From assembly GCA_016169945.1 (NCBI GenBank), contig JADLSH010000164.1, positions 992,001 through 1,056,000 on the forward strand: a DNA stretch of 64,000 nucleotides. Reading direction: 5' to 3'. The translations under genes and the position numbers were made by a program. The notes beneath the pieces are model-generated. The model was not told the DNA's origin. It saw only the letters and a list, made by a program, of their open reading frames with translations, and did no database searches. Positions 44,192 through 55,229 of this stretch are shown here, piece after piece. Source of the stretch: Trachythela sp. YZ-2020. Taxonomy: Eukaryota > Cnidaria > Anthozoa > Malacalcyonacea > Clavulariidae. Each line of letters opens with the position of its first letter. Positions within the stretch are counted from its first letter, which is position 1.

Positions 44192-45398
44192 TTAATATGG
44201 CTTTACCCAATAGTGTAGCATTTCCTTAGTTTCCTTGCCTGGTTGTGAGAATTTTTGTTCATTATAATGCGCAAAAACGACATATATTTAGTTACCAAAA
44301 CCTTCACACAATATAGATCCCTACGTTGTTTTGAAGCGAACCCATCTAATGACGTCACCAAGGTCAATGACCCCAATGATAATTTTTTGAGAATTTGATC
44401 CAAGATTGCAGCCAATGAGCAAATTTTATCACATTTTACTTGCACTTTACTCACAAACAAAAATGTTACAGAAAAAAAGAGTAATGCTCTCATAGTTAGG
44501 TGGTCCAGTAAGATTAAATATGCCAATAAAAATTACTTTTAACCTGCAGGATGAAGGGTTTTTATTCCATATAAAAGCGAAGTGAAGAATATTCAAGGAA
44601 CAATTGCATACCTTTCCGCAGACAATCTTGGAGCACAGTATATTGGTGGCTATAAGCAGGGCTCAAGAGCCCATGGAAAATGCAGAGAAGTGCATGGCAA
44701 AAGATGAAGAAATACAAACAAAGGTAAAATTTTAATACTTGTTTGCCTATTATTCCCACTGCTAAATATAGTACCTATGAGCTTTTCACATATGGACCTA
44801 TATTAAGCAGACACTTTTTGTCCATTAAGACATGTAATGTGTGAATTAAGAGGTTTCTGTCTAATAGGGTAAATGGTATGATTACCAATGTCAACGGTTG
44901 GATCAGGGTGATAATTTTAAGACAATGTATGGTTTGAACAACTGCTCCATTCTCAACAAATCTCGTTATTACCATGTGGTTGGTGGCATGTCCTCAGATG
45001 CCATGCACAACATCCTGGAAGGCATCCTCCAGCATGCAATCAAAGAGGTACTCAAGATCTACATATTAGAAAAGCAGTTTGTCAGTTTGGATTCTCTAAA
45101 CAGCATAATAGTATCGTTCGATTATGGTTACGATAATGACACCAACAAACCAGCACCAATTCAAAGGAAGCGCCTTTTGTCAAATGACAACAGTCTTAAG
45201 CAACATGGCGAGTTTTGCATTTCTACTGTATATTTCTATTTACAGCTGACAATACATCTAAATTCCTAGTTACATTAAATACATACCATGATTATCTATC
45301 TACAGTAGCTAATTGATAATATAAGAAGCATTTCAAGGAAAAGTTACTGTAGTTACAATGAACCCATTATATCCCCCAAAGCAATGAATAAAAAGCAT

Positions 45399-45535
45399 GA
45401 ACCTATTAAGGTGCAATGTGCCCTGGTGTACCCTACTTTGTTATTTTAGTCTGTCTAACGCCAGACTATGTTACTCTGTCTAATGCCAGACGATTTTACT
45501 CATCAAGGGAAGTCCCTTGCGCCTTAATGGGTTAA
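45399..45535. mobile_element. Short TTAA MITE within the transposase
   Basis: AACCTATTAAGGTGCAA at the left and GCGCCTTAATGGGTTAA at the right, with the family core (TTGTTATTTTAGTCTGTCT, then GCCAGAC twice). It lies between the 44935 and 45665 exons. Confidence 0.7.
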
Positions 45536-46060
45536 GAACTTAGTACGGATATTGATGATACATTATCTGAATTCATATAATTGGTCATGGGTCTTAACTT
45601 TGATCATAAAATTTTGACTAGCAACTGAAAAGCAGTATTTTAATCACAGCACATTTTCTATTTCCAGCCAACCAAATGTGGTCTCTTGCCTTACATCTTC
45701 CCCTACTCATTGGAGAGAATATTCCAGAAGATGATGACCACTGAGAGCTCTTGGGTACTCTTTTGCAAATGGTGAGAATTGTATTTTCTTCAATATTGTC
45801 CAAAAATCAGGCACCGTATGTGCAGATGCTAATCCAAGAGCTCCATGAAAAATAAAGAGCTTTTCCCTCAGTGTTCTATCATCCCAAAGATGCATTATAT
45901 GGTGCATATGCCAAGAACTATACTGCAGTAAGTAGCTTGACTTAAATATGTTTTCCTCTTGATATACGGTATTATTGCTAAACCCATTAAGCCCTAATGC
46001 TCTCATTTGTTATTTTGTTATGCCACACAATTTATCTTGTCAGTGGGGAAGCTTTGGACA

Positions 46061-46182
46061 TTAACCCATTCAGGCACACTGTGCCTTGGTGTGCCTTATT
46101 TGCTATTTTACTCTGTCTAATGCCAGGCTATCTTCCTCTGACTAAGTTGCCCAGGGGAGACCGTTATGCCTTAATGGATTAA
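46061..46182. mobile_element. Short TTAA MITE, best copy
   Basis: It starts TTAACCCATTCAGGC and ends GCCTTAATGGATTAA, 122 bp, with internal CTGTCTAATGCCAGGC. A partial copy (45978-46060) abuts it on the left. TTAA ends fit a piggyBac- or Kolobok-driven family. Confidence 0.7.
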
Positions 46183-47038
46183 CCAAACCCGCTGCACAGG
46201 TCTCTTGTTAACCATTAAGTTGTCCAACTCTAGTACTGTACTGTACCATTTTTAGGTTAGGACCTCTGGTTGGAAGTTGGTGTATGCGTTATGAGCACTG
46301 ATCTATACATAGGCTGGATAGCGCATCTCATATTAGGAAATTGAAGCCAGTTTTTTAACCGGAAGTCAAGGAGCGACAACACAACATCGTTCCAACGTTA
46401 TTAGACGTTTGTATTACAGAGTCATAGTTTTCGCATTTTTCGGCAGTTTATACATTGCAGATCGGGCCAATTTTTTATCACGAAGATAGGATAATACGAG
46501 GAGTATTTGTAGCGAAAAATTGCAGTGATTTTGGTTTAAGAACAGTAGGAAACAGGATTTGAAGTTTGAAGGAGTCAACATAGATTGTCTTGCCATTGAA
46601 AGATTGATTTATTGATGCACATTGTTGTCAAATTTAACAGATGAAGGACATTTTCATTCAGAATCTTCTCAGAATATGCAATTCAAGGATGGATTATATT
46701 CGGGAAATTTGATCAACTAAACAAGGTTTACTGAAAAATATGTGCACCATATAAATGAACATTTATATTATAGCTTTAACGTTTAATAGTTTGTTTTTAT
46801 TGACTGATTCTGAGTAATAAATATACTTGTAAATTTGTGTTAATAAACTTTATAACGTGAATAAAATAATTATGTCCGGCTTAAAATTAAATAAAAAAGT
46901 TAAGTTCAATGTGTTCTACATTGCAATGAACAAAATATAGTAATTTTATTTAAAGTAGACATATTCTTAATTATTGATAAGAGAATGGGACGGGTTGGAT
47001 CGATTCTGGCGCCAAATTAGTGTTCACAGCATTGAAAA

Positions 47039-47184
47039 ATGGCTACAATTTATGGTTCTAATTGCTGTGGTTTTGGTTGTTCAAAACGTAAGAAATGTGG
47101 AGAGGTTAAATTACGTAGTGATAGTGAAGGAAGTGATGATGAACAGTCTGCTATTAAACGAAAATTTCCCAGGACATTTCACAT
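47039..47184 (+). pseudogene. THAP-domain first exon of the P-element transposase
   Basis: ATG at 47039 opens MATIYGSNCCGFGCSKRK, then KKCGEVKL, an acidic linker and KFPRTFH. The exon ends at a strong GTAAGT donor (47185). The Cys pair at the N-terminus and the downstream FPRTFH fit the start of a THAP zinc finger, which in P transposases binds the element ends. The second half of the finger (Cys-x2-His) is not found in the next recognised exon, so one exon is missing or decayed. Confidence 0.5.
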
Positions 47185-48172
47185 GTAAGTTGAATAATTC
47201 ATAGCTTCTTGGCAGACTTTTATAAGCATTAATTATCAATGATTATTCTAATGCAGTTGAGCATGCATGCTAAAGAGAAGCTTAAAAAATTGTAGGCAGT
47301 AAAGTATAGCCTGAGAATTATTATTCATTTATTATGTATTTCAGACGTGTAAGAAAATATTTTTTATCAAAAATTGGGCTTATTAGAATGAGGGAAAGGG
47401 AAAATAACAAAAAATATGGATAGGCTTCAGAGAGGTGTAATATTGTACATAAAAAAACAATATCCTCTGCATAGAGATTTTATAAAAAGTTCCTGGCAGC
47501 AGTGATGCTGCTTGAAGCACTGCTGCCAAGTATTTTCCAACCCTGGTTTGAAGTATGGTACATCACATTATTTATTTCTGGAGCAATGATATAGAGAAAA
47601 AGTTTAATATAATTATTAGATGTCTTATAAGAAGGTAAAGGGCAGGGCTTCCCAGAGGGCAGACAAAGAGTCATACTGAGGAAAACTGCAGTGTCCACAC
47701 GATTCAAGAAGTTTCCAACACACCTTAGAAAGGTATTTGTATCAGAAAGATGCTACAAGTAAACCATGCTCACAATGCTATTGTTTAGAATCTTTAGATT
47801 ATACAGTACAGTGTAAGTAGCCTGGCCAGAAATAAGTGCAGCCAGGGTTATATATACAGTACATATTGGATAGACACAAACATTCTTTGTCCATTCAAAT
47901 AATTTATCAAATCAAGCTTTTGGCTTCCAGACTGCAGCTGTCAGCAGGAAAATTTAAATGAAATACAATCTTGGTCATAGAAAATTTGTGTTTATAATCA
48001 TTGATCCGAGTGTTTGAAAATGAGTGCACTTAAAATTTCTCTCTGTTTGACATCAGAAAATGTTTCACCAGGTTATTAAAACCTTCAGAATATTGTACAG
48101 TACTAGTTATTGCATACAATTCTAATTGGATACTGTATGAAAAATAAGTCCCCTTTTGGATTTAATCTCCAG

Positions 48173-49791
48173 GTGGCAAAACGACGCAAACCACCAGCTT
48201 TAAGACTGACACCCACAACACCCAGTAGTGATCGGGAAGTTCCAATGTCTATTGCCCAAGATGAAGGTCCACCATCAAAAAAGCCACGTTTGGATAATGA
48301 TAGCACAATCACAACAACACCGAGTAGCAAGTTAGCTGAAGACCAAACATCTGAAAATCCCACATCTGAGCCTCATAAAGATCCAATATCTGTTGAGACC
48401 ATACAAGACAAGATGCAACCGAAACTAGAAAAAAAGAATGGAAAAATTAAATCATTGAAGAGAAAATTAAAGCATTTCCAACAAAAGTCTCAGCGTTTAA
48501 CAAAAAAGGTAGCCTCTATGAAAGATATTGAAGACCCTTAAGCAGCAAGATCTGATTTCAACTAGCTGTGAGGAAATGCTCAATCAGACATTTACGGGAG
48601 TACCTTTGGCCTTAATGAAGAGAATGACAGTGAAAAAGTCTGGAAAAGGAAGGAAATACTCACCTGCATTGAAGTCGTTTGCATTGACATTGCAATTCTA
48701 CTCAGCCAAAGCATACGAGTTTGTGAGAAAAACCTTCGCTCTACCAATTCAATCTCAAATCCGACGATGGTATGGAAAAGTTGTAGCAGACCCTGGATTC
48801 ACAAAACCAGCTTTTAATGCCCTGAAAGTAAAGGTTGAAGATGCACGGAAGAATGGGAAGGAGGTCATTTGCTCCCTGATGCTCGATGAAATGGCCATCA
48901 AGAAACATATTGCCTGGGATGAAACATAATGCCTGGGATGGTAAAAAGTACCATGGATATGTTGATCTTGGTGCTGGTGTCGATGATGACTCACTGCATG
49001 CAGCCAAGGATGCATTAGTCTTCATGGCAGTTAGTGTTAATGATGCCTGGAAAGTACCATGTGGCTACTTTTTTATAGATGGTCTAAGTGGTGCAGAACG
49101 GGCAAATCTTGTGAAAGTCTGCATTCAGCGATTACATGATGTCGGTGTTAAAGTCATCTCGCTAAGTTGTGATGGTCCTTCCTGCCATTTTAGCATGCTA
49201 TCTGCCCTTGGAGCAACCTTGAAAGTTTCTAACCTGGTAACCTCTTTCCCACATCCTGAAGATAAAAAGCAACAAATTTATGTCTTGCTTGATGTCTGTC
49301 ACATGTTAAAGTTATTACGAAATACACTGGCAGAGTATGGGATTTTGATTGACAAAGATGGAGAAAAGATCCAATGGCAATATTTGGTTGAGCTGCAGAA
49401 GCTCCAACAAACAGAAGGACTTCGACTTGGCAACAAGTTGAAGATGGCTCATATTCAATGGAAGCAACAAAAGATGAAAGTCAACTTGGCTGCCCAATCT
49501 TTCAGTGCAAGTGTTGCTGATGCCATTGAATATTGCACCAATGTTTTGAAGCTCTCACAATTCCAAGGAAGTGAAGCAACAGTAAAGTTTATACGTGTTG
49601 TTGATCAAATTTTCGACATCCTCAACTCCCGAAATCCACTTGCAAAAGGTTACAAGGCACCACTTCGTACCAGCAACAAACAATCATGGGATCCCTTCCT
49701 TGATGAAGCATACAGGTATATACTTGGCCTGAAAAATGGCATCTCATCAATGTCTTTGCATGACTGTGAAAGTGCTAGGTTCAAACGGTGA
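48173..49791 (+). pseudogene. P-element-type (THAP9-like) transposase, broken
   Basis: After an acceptor (TTAATCTCCAG) the frame has a Ser/Pro-rich linker and a Lys-rich coiled coil (KIKSLKRKLKHFQQKSQRL). Then follow RKYSPALKSFALTLQFYS, AKAYEFVRKTFALP, RRWYGK, LMLDEMAIKKHI (catalytic Asp), YHGYVDLGAG, FFIDGLSGAERANLV, VISLSCDGPSCHFSML and LLDVCHMLKLLRN (second Asp block and GTP-binding insertion). Lesions: a one-base shift at about 48525 and a 19-bp tandem duplication at about 48910-48945 that repeats GCCTGGGATG and breaks the frame. The C-terminus is missing beyond 49791. Confidence 0.8.
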
Positions 49792-49794
49792 CAC

Positions 49795-50465
49795 ACACAG
49801 TGTACACAAACACAAAAAAGGATTATCTTCCTGGATAAGGGCTGTTATACCATTTAAATGTCCCGTCATAACTGAAGCTCCATCTGTTCCCATCCCTAAG
49901 ACTTTTGTTATCTCTATACCTGAATCTGCTTGAAAACTTTATATAGCCTTGGCAGTACCGTCATTGATCACTTTGCACTTGAGAAAAACTGTCTCTAGTT
50001 TAGCTGATATGTCGATGAACCTAACAACAGGAGCGATGTGTTTTTCGTTTGACCGATCAGTACTTTCGTCGATACCGGCTCCTATTACTGGGCTTCTTCT
50101 TGACTTCTCGTGAATTTCTATCTCAATAATGGAATTTATAGCTGCTAGCAATTGGTTGAATATGTCGGGGCTGTCATAAGTTGCATTACCACCAACACAA
50201 AGGTTTTTTATTTCTTGCACACCTTGTAAACGTTGACGTTTTAACAAACTTGAGTATTTTCTGTTCTTAACGCTGTAACGATTGAATTCTTGCGTTTTTC
50301 TTGATTCTCAGTAAATGCTTGGGGAAGAGTTTTTTGGCCTGGATTTTCAGCTGCCACAGAATCTTTGTGCGCATTACAACTTAAATGCTTTAAATGCTTT
50401 AAAAGTGACATCTGTATTCTGTAGGAGCAAAAACTTGAGTTAGAAAACTTGTAACGTCTCTTCAA
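49795..50465 (-). pseudogene. hAT-like transposase fragment (ZMYM/DUF4371 type)
   Basis: The minus strand reads LLKHLKHLSCNAH and QAFTENQEKRKNSI (50241-50465), then KRQRLQGVQEIKNLC, VIGAGIDESTDRSNEKHI and FLKCKVINDGTAKAI (49939-50247). After a frameshift comes GTDGASVMTGHLNGITALI and a degraded HCVAH-like end near 49800. IDESTD and GTDGASVMTG are hallmarks of this hAT branch. Only the N-terminal half remains, and it truncates the P transposase. Confidence 0.7.
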
Positions 50466-50653
50466 GGTATACGTTAGCGGTTAGCCTGTGTATATTTAGG
50501 GCAGAGTATTTAGGGTAAGCCGGTAAGGTGAAGGCTCTGGGGGAGGAGAAAGAGGCAAAGAGCCTGCAATAATCTCCAGGAAATTTGGTATATAGCGGCC
50601 GGGAAATGCTATAATTGGTTGAAATCATAATTCCTCTTTTCGGTTTCCAAATG

Positions 50654-50936
50654 TGGAATGTCTATCCTTATATGGTATTGTGAAGGATTTTTCAAATTTA
50701 CATATGTAAACTGCTGAAGCAGTAGAAAAGCACATCCATTGATCAAATTGGTCTTCAAATATCTTATCTCAAAGCACGGAATGTGCTATTTTGGGAAAAC
50801 AGTATTTCAAACGTTTAAGTTCTTAGTAGAATTATTTTATATTTTTAAGTAAAATATAAACCTAATTAGTAATTGTCTAAATTTAGGTTGCAAGAAAGTT
50901 GTAAACAACATCATATAAGGATAGATAGACATTCCA
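50654..50936. mobile_element. Small inverted-repeat element
   Basis: TGGAATGTCTATCCTTATAT at the left pairs with ATATAAGGATAGATAGACAT and TCCA at the right (one GATA insertion). 283 bp, no coding frame. Flanking duplication not determined. Confidence 0.6.
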
Positions 50937-51035
50937 TCACGTCACGGAATATTCCACGCAATATTAACATTACAGAAACATAATTTTACAGTAACACGTG
51001 TTTATTTAAATTTGTAAACAGTTATTCATATATTA

Positions 51036-51177
51036 AGGTGTGTTTACACTTGCAATTTTTGCTGCTATTTCTACTGGTAGTGCGATTTTCTTCTTCTGAT
51101 GTATGTGAACGAGTGGATGAGTTATAAATTAAATCGCATGTAAAATCGCAGCACAAATTGCAAGTGTAAACGGGCCT
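51036..51177. mobile_element. 142-bp MITE
   Basis: AGGTGTGTTTACACTTGCAA at the left pairs with TTGCAAGTGTAAACGGGCCT at the right. Inner pairing GCTGCTATTT/AAATCGCAGC extends the foldback. The GGGCCCGTTTACAC-type ends resemble PIF/Harbinger MITEs, but I could not confirm a 3-bp duplication. Confidence 0.6.
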
Positions 51178-51705
51178 GTAAGTATAAATCTACCGCTAAA
51201 AGAGGCTAATGCTAATGAACATTCTAAAAGTTAATATTTACATATTTAAAATTGCTAAGGATTAAGATAATTACCTTGAGTTGTTGACTTGTTTATTAAT
51301 TCAAATCGTTCGAAAAACGTTGGCGAAGACTCAACTAATTTAGTAGAGCGGTATTAAAATGTAGCGGTCTACTTCATGTAAGCATATGTGCAACATGCTA
51401 GAGATCGTGCGAGATTTTACGAACATCCTTGCGTTTTTGTTTAATTACGACATTTTCATTCAACCGTAATACACCATCAAATTGACCAAAATATCAAATG
51501 TGTGATAATATTGAAAATTAAAGGTAATAGTTTAATTATAATTATATATTTAGACTAATAACTTCCATTTCCTCCTGAATTTTGGGCGTCCAAAGCCGTC
51601 CACGTTTTGGTTGAAGGGAGTCCCTGGACGCCCTTCTGGCTAAAAGCCTGGTGATGACATCATCATTTTGTCCCCCCCTCCACTTTCCCAGGTCTGGCGA
51701 CGCCA
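51178..51705. other. No recognised feature
   Basis: AT-rich sequence up to the tandem array. A GC-richer patch with TGTCCCCCCCTCC at about 51668-51680 resembles hAT end sequence, but no partner was found. Confidence 0.4.
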
Positions 51706-52236
51706 CTTGCCTGGTTTCTCTTTAAATGTTATATTAGTTTTGTGTGTGTCTGACATCTTAATCTTAACTTAAGGGGGTTATTTGCCTTTTTCAGAAACTA
51801 ATTACTTATTCTGAAACATATTACACCAAATGTAAACTTGTGTACTGCTTGAAATAATGTTGGTATACACTTAATTTCATTTAAAATAGCATCCAAGGGG
51901 TATTCTTTTTGTGCTGCTAATGTTTTGTTATTTGACTGAGCACTTTATTAGTTACGTGGTGTTTTTCAGCTCTGGGCTTATAGTCAATTATGCTAAAGTC
52001 CATTTTGCTAAGTTGAACAGGTTTTTGTATAGTAACTTTGGTTTCAATTTACTTATAGAGCTGGTCAACCCAGCAAAATACTTGCCTGGTTTCTCTTTAA
52101 ACATTACATTAGTTTCGTGTGTGTCTGACACACTGATCTGAGAGTACACTGGATAGAGCAACCTTACCTATCAAAAGTGAAGCCAGTTTTCGACGTGGAA
52201 ATTTACTTCCGGAGCCCCAAAGCAGCGTGAATCAAT

Positions 52237-52491
52237 ATGGCGTTCTATGGGGAAATATATTTTCGAAGCCGATATCTCGCAATTGCTAGCAATTCACAAA
52301 GGCTATACAAGCTTGTTCACACTAATTTTGAAAGAACACAATGTGACTATAGTTTTGTAGCAAGAAATTTCAAGACTACGCTTATACATCGCAGTAAAAT
52401 TGGTTTCAAGAGTGGCATATTCTGTGTCCATTATAGCCCGCGTGTCCATTATGGCAACTGTGACTTAAAATTCTGGAACTTTGCCTTGTAA
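52237..52491 (+). CDS. Short ORF in left arm of foldback element
   Basis: An 84-codon frame starts ATGGCGTTCTATGGGG and encodes MAFYGEIYFRSRYLAIASN, then CDYSFVARNFKTTLIHR and a C-terminal FWNFAL. The same frame survives in the opposite arm (54999-55229, minus). I do not recognise the protein; it has no clear domain or signal peptide. Being in the arms, it may be terminal-repeat sequence that happens to be open. Relative to the other arm it has an in-frame insertion of a few codons in its C-terminal third. Confidence 0.3.
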   Translation: MAFYGEIYFRSRYLAIASNSQRLYKLVHTNFERTQCDYSFVARNFKTTLIHRSKIGFKSGIFCVHYSPRVHYGNCDLKFWNFAL

Positions 52492-53057
52492 ATACGACAT
52501 TGTGATACGATCTACTACAGAACATTTTAAGCAAACGGTAAGGAATCAATCGCCTGTAGACATTCGCTGTTTATTAACACAAACGGGAGCTTACTAGTAT
52601 ATAAAATATAGAAGATACAGTTTTTATCTTAGGAAATTTATTTCTTGTCATGTTGGTATAATGTTGTGTAGCGAAATGTGTATAAGTAACCGAAAACTAT
52701 GAGAATTAATGATGTGCATGGCTATTAAAAGGTTGTTTTATTCTTAGATCTTTCTGTGATATCAAAGTCAAAGACTAGAAGAAATTTCATGGATTAATCT
52801 ATTAATAAACCCTACATTTCTTGTGATATTAAACAGGCTAACTACTCTGTCTAACACCAGACAATATTATCTTGTCAAAGGGAGAGACACCAGCACTGTA
52901 GCATTAGCTGTTCTGTATCAACATTTAATGTTCTCTACCAACATTATAGTTATGTATTAATTGTACACTTTCATTGTTGATTTCTGACTGAAGTTTTTAA
53001 AGTATACTTGTTGTGATAATGTCTCATTGGACTGTCAAAAGAAATAGATCATATATA

Positions 53058-53376
53058 TTATACCTCACAATAAGTTTGTCCAATCAGAGAACTAGGCTTG
53101 TACCACATGACTGTGGTATTTTTGAGCGAATACCATGCCCCTGGCAACTTGTACCCTGAGTCGTTTCCCCGGGGCATGGTATTCAAGTCGAATACCACGC
53201 TTGAGTGGGGAATTCGACTTTTGAATACCCCGCTCGTACCCAGTTCGTACACGGTTCGGTATAATATATCATTTATAGACTTTTCACTCGGGGGTATTCC
53301 CAAAAAATTACCCTTCAGGATGATTTAGGGTAATTTTTGTGGAATACCCCTCGCTCCAGGTCTATAACTGATAAAT
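53058..53376. mobile_element. Insertion in left arm with GC hairpins
   Basis: This segment has no counterpart in the right arm. It contains GAATACCATGCCCC ... GGGGCATGGTATTC (perfect 14-bp inverted repeat, about 53129-53185) and AAAATTACCCT ... AGGGTAATTTT (about 53306-53340). It is probably a small non-autonomous element. The ends lie in AT-rich sequence and a duplication could not be fixed. Confidence 0.55.
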
Positions 53377-54998
53377 ATGTGCTTATATTTCCCTAAATAT
53401 AGGAGCAATAAGCTCCTGTAAAGGAGCCTGTCATTTTTGACAAAGCATGTAAATATAATAAATAATACATTGTATATATAGCATGCAAAAACTGTGCCTC
53501 TTATTAAAAAAAGGCTTTTATTACCCATTTTCCAGTTGATCTTGTCACTGATGAGATAGCCAGTGACAAGCCCATCTGGGGAATGACTAACTAATGGTTT
53601 GAAACATATATACTGAATTTATTTCTTTGTTTGCAAATTGTAGGCAAGATTGCTACAATTACAAAATGTTTTACCAAAATGTTCAACTGTTCCATCACAA
53701 ATATTAAATCAGGAAAACTAAAACATTAGTTTCCCACAGAAGAGACTAATTTTGCATGTTATTGGTTACTTATTTAGATACAATAATTTTCTTGCAGTAA
53801 TAAATTTAAATGGTAAGAGGGCACTTAGCATGTTGGTCTAATTACTTAAGGGATGATTATTTTTTATGTGGACCAGGCTAGCACAGTCTGTATGCTAGCA
53901 TGCCTTCTTGCCAGTTATCTATACACCAGCAATTCACATGCCTGTGGAGCACTGATCTATTATAATTAAGGGCAGTGATTAAGGGGCTGTGGAAGAATGT
54001 TGCTTATTTAAATCTCTACTTAACTAATATAGTGTATAAATGATGTAACGCTGTAAATTTTACTAAATTGAATAAACAAGTGGAACAAACTGTTTTATTT
54101 CATTTAACTTCATGAGGTGTGAGGTTAAGATATTCATTGTATTTTGTTACTAGAAAATCATTGCAGAAATGATTAAACAATAGATTGAGATCAGTTTGTA
54201 AAATAGGTGCAAAAGATGCAAAACTTGTGCCTTTTTCAGTTTCACTGCTTTTGCATGTTTTGTATTTCTGTCTGAGGGTTTCAAAAACTGTTTTTATCAA
54301 AACGAAGGAGTTAAGTACACCGATAGATAAGAAAGCTATAGTGTAGAAACATGCCATGACAGGCCCCTTTACAGGAGCTTATTGCTCCTATATTTAGGGA
54401 AATATAAGCACATATATATGATATATTTCTTTTGACAGTCCATTGAGACATTATCACAAGTATACTTTAAAAACTTCAGTCAGAAATCAACAATGAAAGA
54501 GTACAATTAATACATAACTATAATGTTGGTAGAGAACATTTTAATGTTGATACAGAACAGCTAATGCTACAGTGCTGGTGTCTCTCCCTTTGACAAGATA
54601 ATATTGTCTGGTGTTAGACAGAGTAGTTAGCCTGTTTAATATCACAAGAAATGTAGGGTTTATTAATAGATTAATCCATGAAATTTCTTCTAGTCTTTGA
54701 CTTTGATATCACAGAAAGATCTAAGAATAAAACAACCTTTTAATAGCCATGCACATCATTAATTCTCATAGTTTTCGGTTACTTATACACATTTCGCTAC
54801 ACAACATTATACCAACATGACAAACAAAACATACCAAAATGACATGAAATAAATTTCCTAAGATAAAAACTGTATCTTCTATATTTTATATACTAGTAAG
54901 CTCCCGTTTGTTTTAATAAACAGCGAATGTCAACAGGCGATTGATTCCTTACCGTTTGCTTAAAATGTTCTGTAGTAGATCGTATCACGATGTCGTAT

Positions 54999-55229
54999 TT
55001 ACAAGCCAAAGTTCCAGAATTTTAAGTCACAGTTGCCATAATGGACACAGAATATTGGCCTCTTGAAACCAATGCGATGTATAAGCGTAGTCTTGAAATT
55101 TCTTGCTACAAAACTATAGTCACATTGTGTTCTTTCAAAATTAGTGTGAACAAGCTTGTATAGCCTTTGTGAATTGCTAGCAATTGCGAGATATCGGCTT
55201 CGAAAATATATTTCCCCATAGAACGCCAT
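54999..55229 (-). CDS. Short ORF in right arm of foldback element
   Basis: A 76-codon frame corresponds to 52237-52491. Residues 1-50 are identical to the other arm. The C-terminal part lacks a few codons and ends FWNFGL. Function unknown. Confidence 0.3.
   Translation of the reverse strand: MAFYGEIYFRSRYLAIASNSQRLYKLVHTNFERTQCDYSFVARNFKTTLIHRIGFKRPIFCVHYGNCDLKFWNFGL

Larger units (their letters stand above)
42486..45935 (+). pseudogene. CACTA/EnSpm-like transposase, dispersed exons
   Basis: Blocks in order: 42486-42567 RHLKTYGIDHLLEAFMEDLF ending at a GTATGC donor; 44575-44720 GTIAYLSADNLGAQYIGGY then a CRxCMA-like segment with a one-base insertion; 44935-45200 SDAMHNILEGILQHAIKEVL, LNSIIVSFDYG and NKPAPI; 45665-45770 QMWSLALHLPLLIGENIPED; 45845-45935 IIPKMHYMVHMPRTIL. 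The series DNL, MHxxLEG, QMWxL, PxMHYMVH is typical of a DDE transposase group seen in animal CACTA-like elements. Superfamily naming is tentative. Stops interrupt several blocks, and a 1.1-kb MITE and several short TTAA MITEs lie between them. Confidence 0.55.
46296..49791 (+). mobile_element. P-element relative, right end lost
   Basis: The left terminus CACTGATCTATACATAGG, followed by CTGGATAGCGCA and GAAGCCAGTTTT, resembles both ends of the foldback element at 52131-55342. Inside are a THAP exon and a P-type transposase. The coding region stops abruptly at about 49790 where a reversed hAT-like fragment starts. No right terminus is found. Confidence 0.65.

Noticed and set aside
47480..47710. 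Possible extra exon of the P transposase or a host exon, with an 11-bp hairpin (TGGCAGCAGTG / CACTGCTGCCA)
   Set aside because: No frame continues the THAP finger, and no convincing acceptor-donor pair was found.
48741..49025. Antisense frames of 86-94 codons
   Set aside because: They are shadows of the P-element transposase on the other strand.
53535..53620. CTGATGAG with a downstream GAAAC, resembling a second hammerhead ribozyme
   Set aside because: The CTGATGAG lies inside a perfect 10-bp hairpin (CTTGTCACTG / CAGTGACAAG), and no stem II of reasonable length places GAAA correctly.
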